Shown in pieces: positions 22,706 through 33,527 of a DNA stretch of 64,000 nucleotides (its first letter is position 1; each line of letters opens with the position of its first letter). A program made the translations under genes and the position numbers. Location: the NCBI RefSeq assembly GCF_000340215.1, contig NW_006921540.1, positions 1,110,377-1,174,376 of the forward strand, in the 5' to 3' direction. The notes under the pieces are model-generated. The model made no database searches. It had not been told where the DNA came from and was given only the letters and a program-made list of their open reading frames with translations. Source of the stretch: Pseudocercospora fijiensis CIRAD86. Its lineage: Eukaryota; Ascomycota; Dothideomycetes; Mycosphaerellales; Mycosphaerellaceae.

Positions 22706-24922
22706 AGAGCCTCCTGAGCCTGTTTGGATACTAGCAAGGCATTTAGCCTCGATGACCAGGATAATGCGACGCACGAAAACATTCTGACAGTCACGAACAG
22801 AGACCATTTTTCTCAGACATCGATTGAGTTGAGAACTTGCAAGGCGCAACATTTTTTGTTCTGTCACGGGCGATCGAGCACCACCACAGGTATCCAGGTT
22901 TTGTTATTAATTGACTCACTCGCTTGTGGGTATGGCCCTCGCCAATGAACCCGGTTCGCGAGCTTACCGCCACAGTATGAGACACGAACCTTTTGATCTC
23001 ATCTTGGCAGTATCTATACAGCATGATGCAGGCGCTCAAGGCATCACCGATCTTGTCCTGAGAAAGAGCACATAAACGTCGGCATGGTACATCAGCACGT
23101 TTTGATCGAAGAAGCCTGCATCTCTTCACCTTTCACTCACACCGAGGAATTTATACAGCACGCTCAGTCGATGACGATGCGAGGTGTATACATACCACTG
23201 AAGACGATCGCAGAGCCCGACCGCCTCGAATCTTTACATTTTTGGCTCGGTTCGTGTGCTTGAAACGGTACAAATCTGAAACTGTGCTGAAGTGACCCAG
23301 AAAGTCTACACCTCAGCTCTCTGACAGGACTGCGGAGAAATACAGCACGGAGACTGGAATGCTAATGCATCATATTATGCATAGGACCTTTCTTATACTG
23401 CTGACTGCCAGGCACTACAGTAGCCATCGTCGTCGCTATTACTTCCATACACTACTGAATCGTGAGATACATACCGGTACTATGTATATATTGGTTGACT
23501 CGTCGAGGGTTGGAACACCATTCTTCTCTCCTCTCCCCTTGCGATCAATCCATCTCCATTCGCCATTCCATCCTCAATATATCTCCTCCTCTCCCTCCCA
23601 TCTCAATGGACATCCGCCCGACCTGCAGAAGAAACCCATGCCTCCCTTCTACCCCCAAGATCATTCGCCCACCAGATCCTCCCCATCTCCTCCTACCTCC
23701 CCGGCGAACCCTGCTGCTACAACCACGCGGTCTATAGGGGGTGATCGAGTTGAACACTTCTGCAATCACCTGTTGCATGCCTCCGACCGCCGGATATGGC
23801 GGAAGACGTACAAGACTTTTCGGGATCCTCTTCAGTCTTTGAAATGGTCACGAACAGATCAGACGGATTATTCTGGAGGAAAACACGAATCGGGCGCGGT
23901 AATGGGCATGTTCCTGAGCAGGAAGAAACGAGCGAGTGGTTAGTTCGAAAGAAGTCAGGTCGAGAGAGATGGTACATGTAGCTGGTCGGAGACAATGGGC
24001 TCGGGGGGTCGTAATGACAGCGATCAGTGCTGAGTTATTGGGAGCGATATGCGTTTGAAGTGAGATATTACGGCCGAAGTACCACGTCTTGGAGCCATTA
24101 TCGCGATGCTTTTATCTCCGAGCGAAGTCATTCCTCGGATGCGAACCCCAAAAGAATTCCGAGCACGCGGTGTGTCACTTTGCTGGGCCGAATTCCTAGT
24201 CTTGTGCTGTCAACCAGGTCTGCTGTTGCTCATCAATCCCTTGCGTGTCGGCAGGATTCTTGACATTTCACGCCATCGCGCTGACGCAGGAGCCGATCTG
24301 TCAGGCATATGCGATCCCATATTGCGCTATAGAGAGAAGGTGGGTGGGCGTGACTCCGTTATAATCGATGCCTTCGAAGCCCTAGGAGGGATGAGCACTC
24401 ACACACAGGAAAGGGAAGTCCCGCAGGATGTGTGCGTATGATGAGTTTGTTTGCGAGCCCTAGTTGTCTGCCGAGTGCCATCAGTATATAACGCCTTCGA
24501 ACTTCTAGGGCCTTTGATCAGGGCTGAACGATCATGTAGGCTGCACGCTGACGTTATAACGTGAATAGTGTAGTGCTAGGGCCTAAGTTGGTCTCAGGTG
24601 TTTTTCAGCTCGTCAGACTCACCACGCTCGAGCTGTTCGGTGCTGCCGGGGGATCCCACCATCTCTTTCAGTGCATGCTTGAAAAGTGCGATTTGTGGAG
24701 GAGTCGAAAATTGTAGTATCTGCAACGGCTGTACGCTGCTGAGATTTTGGTGCATGGAAAGAAGGCTGACGACAATGTATCTTGGAGCAATCGTGTGCTC
24801 AGGCTGAGTGCGATGATGGAGGAGGCCTTCAGCGGTAGGCGCGAAGGTTGGTCTCAAGGCCTACTGTACTGTACAGAAGGATCGCGTGGCATAGGACACA
24901 CACCAGAGCCAGATGTCTTGGA
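22706..24922. other. Intergenic, normal composition, no supported gene
   Basis: No protein family is recognised on either strand. A pyrimidine-rich stretch at about 23,515-23,710, typical of fungal promoters, precedes short overlapping frames (ATG 23,638 to 23,943, and ATG 23,796 to 23,981). None has a recognisable domain or clear splice support. The remaining open frames, up to about 110 codons, overlap each other on both strands. Confidence 0.5.
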
Positions 24923-24930
24923 GTGGCAAC
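24923..24930. repeat. 8-bp target-site duplication GTGGCAAC, left copy
   Basis: Matches 28,584-28,591. Eight bases is the length made by hAT transposases. The sequence keeps its TG and CA, so it belongs to unaltered host DNA. Confidence 0.9.
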
Positions 24931-25136
24931 CATAGTTGTTGATTATTGATTACCAATAATCACTAGTTACTGTAATCACATGTGACTACGATTATGATTA
25001 TGGAGTAAGTGATTAGTGACTATAGTTAGTAATCAGTCGGTTATTCCAAGGCAATACTAGGGTATATGTTACATCTATAGAAGGTTTCAAATTCGTACTA
25101 TTTCCTCCTATTTCTATAGACAACAATATACCTAAA

Positions 25137-25820
25137 ATGGGGCACGTCTATCGAGAGGTATATAAGTCGAACATTAGTATACGAGGTCGCTAATTTAGAT
25201 AGGTTGCTAAGTCTATGTCTTCTTAAGAGGAAGACCTCTTACTACCGCTAGTATAGACCTCCGACTAGTTAACTAAAGCCTTCTTAGTACTATAAAGCTA
25301 TTACCTATAGCTGTTACTAAAGGACGTACTAGCGACTTATCTAACTCTTAACTAAACCGACTCTTATATTACTCCTACTTAGCTATACTTCTAATAAGCC
25401 GGTATACTATCCTTTATTAAAGAAGTAGTATAGAAGGACTTCGAGTAGTATATCGGAGAGGCGGAAAAGGAGGGCTTATAGTTACCGTATCGGAGGGTTA
25501 TAAGGAAGACGACAAAGAGCCTTCGGTATACGTCGGAGATCGTTCGAAGGGCCGGGGAATACTAGGAGCGTATAGCTAATAGTATTTAACGAGTAAGTAA
25601 GGGCATCGACCGGAAAGGAAGGTATATAGCGCTAGGTTCTCGTCGCTACTTTAAGTTTAGTAGAAAACTATGCCTCTGCTTAGAAGAGTGCTTTCTTAGG
25701 CTAAAATCGTAGTATCCGATGCGGTAGACGCTATTTAAGGATCGGATCGATAGGATTCTATACCGTCTAATCGATAGCGAAGGTGCTACCGGCGATAGTA
25801 AGGTTGTTGTTATTAATTAG
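25137..25820 (+). pseudogene. Accessory reading frame in the hAT element, unknown
   Basis: From ATG 25137 one frame runs 228 codons to TAG 25,818-25,820. The many stops inside are all TAA or TAG and never TGA, the pattern left when RIP changes CAA, CAG and TGG. This suggests a once-open gene ahead of the transposase. Readable parts are basic and rich in Lys/Arg/Tyr (REVYKSN, RVIRKTTKSLRYTSEIVRR, FKDRIDRILYRLIDSEG). I do not recognise a family. It could be a 5' exon region, a second element gene or a captured host fragment. Confidence 0.4.
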
Positions 25821-26020
25821 GTATAATTAGTCGTAGACATTAGTATTCGAGCTTGCTATCGCACCTGCCTATCGCGTTATATTAGCACTTTAGGGTCTAG
25901 CTAAGCCTAATAGATAAGCTTCGCTTAGCACGGACGGCAAGGTCCGGACAGCTTAGCCGTATACTAGCAAACTCAAATCTCGATATTCATTATTTAGTTT
26001 AAGACAACAATACATTCGAT

Positions 26021-28456
26021 ATGCGAGATAACCTACGTAAGAAGCATAAACCAACTCAGAAAGTACTAGAAAATTACGTAAATACCTAAGCATCGATATA
26101 GGAAAACGAGCTACTAGATCGGATACTATTCTATAAAGATTCGAGCGATCTAAGCGATCTTCTATCCTCTAAAGCTAATAAAGCGCCGTCTCTAACACTA
26201 GACGAGGACACCTTATTCCTTTAATCTTCTAATTCTATTCGACTATCTACCTCGTAGTCCTCGAATATAGTATAGCCGATACCTACGCCTACGGTTACCG
26301 AGTTAAGGAAACGTAGAAGGGGTAGGAACTAGCTAGATCTAGCGTTATAGGCGCATGCGAGAGCACTAAAAGATAGAGAGCCTTTAAAGGTCGATAGAGG
26401 CAGGTATAAGGCATTCTACTATATATACTACGACGATAACGACCCTAATCGGTACGCGTCTAATTCTAGTAACGCGCCTTAGCACCTAGCTAAGAAGCAC
26501 TTTATATTCGTCGGTATTAAGAAACAGAAGCTTAAAGGTACTTATAAGAAGTAGACGAAGATTAACCTCTCGGCGCTATAGAAGAAGTAAGGCTCTATTA
26601 AGTCGGACAAGACGACGAACATACTTAAAGGCGCTACGGATAAGGACAAGTTTAGATACGCCCTCGCTCGCTTTGCAATAGCTAATAGTATCGCTTATAC
26701 TACGCTAGTTACGAAGGAATTTAAGGACCTTATACTAACGGTTAATCTATATACAGAGGAGGTTCTTCTTAAGAGCTATACTTTACTGTTTCCTCGTATT
26801 CTATACAACTTCGAGAGCTAGCGAGAAGGGGTCAAACGAGCACTATTAGCAGCGCTTAGTTGTATTTACTTTTGTACTAATATATAGAAGTCTTAGTATA
26901 GCTATAAGTTCTTCTAAGCCGTTAATTGCTAGTATATTAACCTATAGAGCCGCCTAGTCTAAATACTACTAGATTTGCTATAACTTCTACCTAGCTCTTA
27001 TACTAGCGACTTCCTTACTAAGAGTGTCCTACCTTGCTTCTTAACCTTCGAGATAGCTAGCAAACTTGGCTAGATAACGACTAATAGCCGCTCTAATAAC
27101 AATACACTTAGTGCCGCTATTAAGCGCTTCCTAGACTCGTAAGGCTACTCCTAGAAGAACCGCCGCCTCCGCTATATTAGCTATATTCTTAACCGTGTAA
27201 CTATAGCCTTTATATTTGCTAAGGACGCAGAGGCTGCTAAGAGTAAGGACTTTAACTAAGTGCTTAGTAACGATAGCGATAGCGTCTCAATCTCGAGGTA
27301 GCTCGATATAGATATTAAGTCCTTTGTTAAACAAGGTCTATTGCAACGGTTATTTGTACTCGCTAAGCTTCTACGTAAGAACGACAATAACAACATCTTC
27401 TAAGAGGTCTGTAAGGCCTAGCTACAACTGCTATATATAGTACTAAAGATCCCCGGTAAAACACGCTAGAATAGCTAGCTTCTAATAATAGAAGAGGCTA
27501 TTTAAACTAGGCCAATCTTAAACACCTTCTTCGATAGAATGCCGCACCTGCGCGAGTTTAGCTTAGCCGACGACGACTAGAAGGTCCTTGCCTATATACG
27601 GAAGTTTCTTAGTCTATTTAAAGAGGTTACTCTTCGGCTCTAAGGCTATACTATTACATTCGATATGTATCAAGAGTCTATAGAATACCTAAGAAGCTAT
27701 TTCCTTCGCTTAGCTAGTAAGAACACCTACCGCAAGGTCCTTATTAGGTCTATTAATATAGCTAGAGTGCTATTCGACAAGTACTACGACCTTAACTAGA
27801 AGAGCCCTCTATATATTACTGCAGTCTTGCTATATCTAAGCCGACGACTTGCCTAGCTTAGAGGCCGCTTAGCGGTAGATATAGACACTACCTTGTTACA
27901 GTCTATAGCGCTTTAGAAGGACTATAAGACACGCTTCGGACGCAGCTATTAACTACTGTCTACGCTATAGCGCTTATTTAAAGGACTATCGGACCTTAAG
28001 CGCTAGCAAATTAAGTCTCAAACTAACCTAGTTGCTACTAATTAGGACCCCTTCGAAGCCTTCATTTATGCTAGTCTAATAGTACTGCTACTAGTTAGCC
28101 TCGAGAAGCTAGTTATAATAAGTCCTATTAACTAGTGGATTTAATAGCGGAAGACCTGCGATGCAGCGTTATAGCAACTAGCTATTAATATATTGTTAGC
28201 CTTTACTATGTCCGCCGAGTTAGAGAGGACCTTTAGTATAAGCCGCCGCACTACTCGATAGGACCGTATATATAAGTAGTAACTATATTCGTATAAACGA
28301 GTGCTCGAAGAACTGGATAAGAATAGGGGTTGCTAAGGTGCTATTAGAATTGGCCGTGCTAGAAGAGGTAGAAGAGGAAGGACTATTGCCGGACTTATAC
28401 TTAGTCTTAGGCGCTGTCGATAGTAACGACTGCCTATAGATCTACCTCGTTCTTAA
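26021..28456 (+). pseudogene. hAT transposase relic
   Basis: A single frame starts at ATG 26021 (MRDNLRKKHKP) and stays in register to the end, broken only by stops that RIP explains. A BED-type finger region is suggested at about 26,400-26,510 (paired Tyr codons where Cys is expected, then HLAKKH). The catalytic domain shows FRYALARFAIANSIAYTTL near 26,650. The C-terminal hAT dimerisation block is clear at 28,160-28,300 (LAINILLAFTMSAELERTFS, then R.T...R). About 810 codons suits fungal hAT transposases. It is dead here. The stop is approximate because several candidate TAA/TAG codons follow closely. Confidence 0.8.
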
Positions 28457-28583
28457 CCCTAAGCATCACTATAGGTACTGATTATATGATTACGTAATTA
28501 TAATTACTAATTACTTACTTATTATTAACTATGATTATGATTACAGCCGCTGACTAGTGAGTACTTAGTAATCAACTTCTATA

Positions 28584-28591
28584 GTGGCAAC
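28584..28591. repeat. 8-bp target-site duplication GTGGCAAC, right copy
   Basis: Second copy of 24,923-24,930, directly after the right end of the hAT element. Confidence 0.9.
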
Positions 28592-28901
28592 TCTCTAGTA
28601 GCGGCGTCGTCGCCGCAGAGGAGAAAGCTTAGACTATTCCTTTCGTTACCGGTATTTGACCTTATGCAAGCTATTATAGCAAGCGGGCATAGCAGCAGGC
28701 TTGCAGTGTCCTAAGGCTCGAACTCGTGCCTCCGTAAAGGCAGAGCAAGGTAATAGAATAGCACTACTGCTGCTAATCGACGTGCGCGTGCGCGTGTCTG
28801 TAAGCATACGCAAAAGAAGACATAGCACCGAGCTATCTCCACTCAGACTAGTAACAAAGGGTATTCGTGTATGTGATATAGAATTACGTGTTCCGTAGCA
28901 G
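28592..28901. other. 310-bp island of host-like DNA between two transposons
   Basis: CA and TG are present again (for example GTGCGCGTGCGCGTGTCTG near 28,780-28,800), so RIP has largely spared it. It lies between the hAT right duplication and the next LTR. The two short overlapping frames, one on each strand at 28,646-28,898, show no domain. No gene is called. Confidence 0.55.
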
Positions 28902-29084
28902 TGTTAGAGGGCATGTAAAAGGCATGTAACCGGCTGAGTGAAGCTAGGGTCTTAATGCCTTAGGCAGGGCTTAGCGCTAGCCTAACTTCCTAACCTTCCT
29001 CTCCCTCCTTTTAAGTTGTAGACCTTATCGAATACTATACGCTTTTAACTATACTATCTGCCTACTTACCTAATCTATATTATA
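28902..29084 (+). repeat. Divergent 5' LTR (183 bp)
   Basis: It starts TGTTAGAGGGCATGTAAAAGG, with TG and CA partly kept, and shares AAGCTAGGGTCTTAATGCC and GGCAGGGCTTAGCGCTAG with the main LTR family. The 11-nt ATCGAATACTA stands at 29,027-29,037, and its exact complement follows the LTR at 29,085-29,095. Confidence 0.75.
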
Positions 29085-29335
29085 TAGTATTCGATCTACC
29101 CTTTAAGGGCTATAGCTAGATAGTTAACTAATCTATAATACGGCTTAAAGTTTATACTAAAACAAGCCTCCTACTAAAATAAGACCTATACGCAAAGAAA
29201 CTACTAATACTATTTCCTATATAAGCTTTTTCTAATTTTAAATTAGCTAATCGAGCTTACGAATAATATTACTATTCTTACTATCGGATAGCCTAACTTA
29301 CTTCGATCTACGTAGCTCTATCTTTAATATAATAG

Positions 29336-29340
29336 AAAGC
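29336..29340. repeat. Target-site duplication AAAGC, left copy
   Basis: Identical to 36,487-36,491 and directly adjacent to the LTR at 29,341. Confidence 0.85.
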
Positions 29341-29538
29341 TATAAGAAGGGTTATATTAGTAGGTAGATAGGGTAGTAGTAAATTAGTATAGTATTCGAT
29401 AGAGAGCTAAGAGGAGAGGGAGGAAGGCAGGCAAGTTAGCCTAACGCTAAGCGCTAAGCCCTACCTAAGGCACTAAGACCCTAGCTTCCCTCGAGCCTAG
29501 TTATATACTAATTACGTATAACCTCTTTAGTCCTAACA
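29341..29538 (-). repeat. 3' LTR of the full-length element (198 bp)
   Basis: Same length and near-identical sequence to 36,289-36,486. On the minus strand it starts TGTTAGGACTAAAGAGG and ends CCCTTCTTATA. Confidence 0.9.
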
Positions 29539-32500
29539 TACGCTTCCCTTCTAAAGGCCGCGCCCTCGTAGCTAGTCTTTGTTCTAACCTCTATCGCTAC
29601 TAACTTAGTAGGTTTAATAAGCTACTCGATCCGCGCTAAATTAAATACGCAACTACCGATTATATAACTATATTAAACCTTACCTCTAATATAATACAAT
29701 GTCCAACTCTAACTGCGCTATCCTTATATATAATAAAGTAATATATAACTATAAGAATTAAGGACTATCGACTAATTATAATACGAGCGCACCTTCCCTA
29801 CTATAATAGGCAGGTATACGGGGTATTATAGCACTGCCCCCGTTCTAAGTAATGTCGTTCCGAGTTCTTTGCGTCTACCCTAAAAGACCTAGAAATGTCC
29901 GCTTCCGAGGGTTTGTCTGTTCCGAGGGTTGTTCTAGTTATTACGAGGGCTATTATTTACTATCGTAGTTTTACTAGCCCTAATTAGTTAGGTTTAGCAG
30001 CCTTTAAGTGTTAACTAATTACATCTTTTTAAAAAACTTAGTTCTTCTAGTTTCTATAGATAAAGGCTATTATAAGTATAATAGTTAAGGTTCGCCTCGC
30101 TTAAAGAGTCGGAGAGATTAAGAAGTAACCTATTGTCCGTAAGATCGACCCCGGCTAGCTTAGCTCTATAGTTTTTGCCCTTAGTTAGCCTATTAGTCGC
30201 TTAATCTTTTAGGCGGCTTAAAGTTTTAACTTGGCCTTAAAGTTTTAATTAAACCTTTAATATAGCTATTCTTTTAACTTAACTAGTATAGTACGTTCCG
30301 GCTCGTAGTATAGGTAAGGTTACGTCTACGGCGCAGTAATAATAGCAAGTAATGTTAATAATAGCGGCGCTAGTCGTCTTAGCGCTAACTTTACCTCGCT
30401 TCTAATCTTCTTCTTTAACTAACAATATACTCTGTAATACTGTTACTAATATAGGCGCGTCGGCTGCCGGCACACTACTAGCTCGTAGCGCGATACTATT
30501 ATTATTACTATCGTTACTCGTATGCGCGCGCCCTCGCCGATTACCTAGGCCTCGATAGGATAAAGGAACAAGAGGGGGACCTAAATACTAGGGGAAGGGC
30601 CTTATAGGGCGTATTAGTAAAGAGGTAGAGCCCTTAAAAGAGTAGTAAATAGTTGACGCGTTATAGCGCGCTTATTAACACTCGGTATACGTTTATCGGT
30701 GCGCGTTTACTATAGTAGTATAGTCTTATTGTCCCTTGTTACTAATAATTACTTGCCTCTAATTAGTTAGCTAATAGTACCTTAGGGGTAGTATTGTTCC
30801 TAGGCCTTAATAGTAACATTATAAGCTTTTAGCCTTCTTCTTGTTCTTTACGCTAGTCTAATACTTATCTAACAACTTAGTTATATCCTCGAAGAAACCT
30901 TTAGCTTCCTATAAGTCCTATTTAGGCGAATAGCCTTGCTATCTTAGTAGGTACTCCTTCTTACCTTATTTAGTCCGATGCTTTAGTATACGCTCTATAG
31001 ACTATAGCTCTTTACTATTAGCTAAGACCTCTTCTAACTTAGCAGGCGCTTTATCGCCTTCGCGTTAGTAATATAGCTTAAGAAGGGATACGTAGAAGGT
31101 ATTATAGATAGTATAATAAGGTAGAAGCTATAACTAGTAGGCCTAGCTATTACCCTTCGGTTCTCGGATGCGGAATAGGCTAATATATCTTAGTGCGAGC
31201 TTAGGCCTTGTTTTACTATTAGGTAATAGGTGTTTGCGGATACGGAGGTTCTTCGTACTAAGTATAACTATATCGCCTTGCTTAAAGGTTACTAGTGTGT
31301 AGCGCTTATCGTAGTAGGCCTTTTAGTACTCTTAAGCCTTTGTTAGCTTCTTAGCTATCTTAGTATAGATTTCTCGTATCTTCTAAATACGTTCTATTGC
31401 CGCTAGTGTCTCTAGTACTTAACGCGCTTCCCTTTCCTTACGCTCGGCCTCGAGCGATAGTAGGTCTTATAGTATAGCAGCATTCTAGCCTATTATAGCT
31501 ATATATAGTAAGACCTTAGTTAATAAATGTATACTATTATTATACACGAATTCGGCTAGTTATAGGAGGTTAACCTATCTGTTAGGGTCCTCGTTAATGT
31601 AGCTACGTAGGTACTGCTATAGCGTAGCATTTTGCCTCTCTATTTAACCGTTAGTCTGTAGATAGAAGGCTGTTAATAGCCGATACTTTAGTCTTAGCTA
31701 TAGGCATAATTCGCTCTAATAGTACGATATAAATATCGAGCCCCTATCGGAGACTATCCCCTTAGGGGTCCCCTAATAGCTATAGAAGATGTTGTTCTAT
31801 AGGGCTTTAGCTATATTAATAGTAGTCTAATCCTTTCAAGTAGGGATATAACGAGCGCTCTTAGTAAACCGGTCTACGACAACTAGGATAGCACTATATA
31901 CATCCTTACTACCCCTACGCTTAGTAGGCGGAAGGCCTATAATAAAGTCTATTATAAGCTTAGTAAATAGCTTCCTAGGAATAGGAAGTGAAGATAACTC
32001 GCTAAATAGTAAGTGCTTTAGTGCTTTAACTCGCTAGTATACTATATAGGTCTGTATATACTCCTTTATATGCCGCTTACTATTTAGCTAGTAGTATATG
32101 CGCGATAGTAACTCGTGCGACCTCTCTATACTATAGTAACTAGCGAGTTTACTATTATAGTGCCTCTTTAAAAGCTCTTATCTAATCGATTGTTTAGCGG
32201 GGACATAGTATCTACTCTTAAACTTTAAGTAACCCTTGTCGTCGATCGACTAATTGTTATTACTCTTACTAGATCGAGTCGCCCGTCTACTTACAAGCCT
32301 ATTAATACGCTCGATAGCAAAGGCGTCCCTCTGCTAAGCACGTAATAGCTTATCTATAAACGATTAACTATCCCTATTTACAAGGTTATTTAATAGTACC
32401 CGTACTATCGAACGAGGTACGTATTATATGTATCTAATAGTACTAGTAGCCGGAACTACTACAACCTCTTCTATAGTACTATCGCTATAGATAGTAATAT

Positions 32501-33515
32501 CTTTAATCGAGTTATTATAGCTCGAGCGATCTACGTCCTTCTTAATATATACTAGAAGAACGACAACTCCGCTATAGTATTTGTTGCCGCCGCGGGGTCC
32601 GGAAGTCTACTTATCCTACACTTGCTTATTAATAATACGGGCTATAGCAATCTTATACTATAGGGTTGGAAACAATAAATTAATATGTTAGGTCTCGCTA
32701 TCGTAATTAGGTCGCCTCGATAGGCTATCGGTAGGGTTACTTACGCCTAGCTAGTATAATATATTAAAATCGAACCTAGCGAGGTAGACGGCCTATCTAG
32801 CCTATCGACCTATAACTCTAGTAACCTTAGTAATACTACGGAGGTTGTTATAGTCTGTATAGACCTAAATAGTGTGCTATATACTATCGAGATAGTAGCG
32901 CTAGTGCTTAAAGGCTTCTACGATTACTAAGAGCTCTTGCTCGTAGGTCTCGTATCGACGTTCTATATCGATTATCTTCTATAAGAAGAAGGCAATTAGG
33001 TGCTAGTAGGTGTTATTAGCCTGTTATAATATAATAGCTAATATAGCGAACTATAAAGCGTTAGTCTTAATTCGGATCTACTTAATTAGTACGAAATAGT
33101 ATAATAAGGGGACTTTAGTAAAGCGTTACTTTAGACCGTTAAAAGCGGCTTGTGCTCTATTAGTCTATTTAAACTCTCTAGTTAGGTTGGCCTTAGTTTT
33201 AGTAAGCTCAGTTAATAGCATTATATACCTCGAATAGCCCTTAATAAACCGGCGGTAGAAGTTAGTAAAACCGAGGAATAATTGAAGCTCTTTAATAGAC
33301 GTAGGAACAGGCTATTCGGTAATTGTTTTAATCCGATTAGGATTAGCCTTAATACTATTAGTTAATACGATGAAGCTAAGGAAGGCTACCTCCTTAGTAG
33401 TAAAGGTGCATTTAGAAGGCTTGCAATATAGGCTATAGGCCCGTAGGCGGTCGAGGACCTTTTGTACTATAGCCTAGTGTTCTATAATGTTAGGTAAATA
33501 GATATAAACTAGGAT

Positions 33516-33527
33516 GTTATCTAGGTA
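33516..33527 (-). other. Reverse transcriptase active-site box altered to YLDN
   Basis: Minus-strand codons TAC CTA GAT AAC stand where Gypsy RTs have Y-x-D-D. GATGAC to GATAAC is a TG-to-TA change, the RIP mutation. The 9,108-18,353 array reads GAT AAT at the same point. Confidence 0.7.

Larger units (their letters stand above)
24931..28583 (+). mobile_element. Complete hAT-family DNA transposon (3,653 bp), RIP-inactivated
   Basis: The left end reads CATAGTTGTTGATTATTGA and the right end, reverse-complemented, TATAGAAGTTGATTACTAA. These form short imperfect inverted repeats with the first base differing as CA to TA, and they are bounded by the 8-bp GTGGCAAC duplication. The subterminal regions are full of TGATTA/TAATCA-like motifs (24,945-25,045 and 28,480-28,575). 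Inside, on the plus strand, are an unexplained reading frame (25,137-25,820) and a transposase relic (26,021-about 28,456). With both ends and the duplication visible, the boundaries are secure to within a base or two. Confidence 0.9.
28902..29340 (+). mobile_element. 5' end of a divergent chromovirus-like LTR element
   Basis: A diverged plus-strand LTR (28,902-29,084) is followed by a primer site and a leader (TTTAAGGGCTATAGCTAGATAG) matching the leaders of the other copies. At 29,341 it is interrupted by the complete minus-strand element. Its remainder would resume at 36,487, where no coding domain could be read before 37,384. Confidence 0.7.

Noticed and set aside
23359..23943. 194-codon plus-strand frame and the alternative frame 23,796-23,981
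   Set aside because: Composition follows the pyrimidine-rich tract, there is no domain, and other frames overlap it. Could hide a small spliced gene, but support is too weak.
24106..24441. 111-codon plus-strand frame
   Set aside because: No recognised family, no good start context, and overlapped by a second frame of similar quality.
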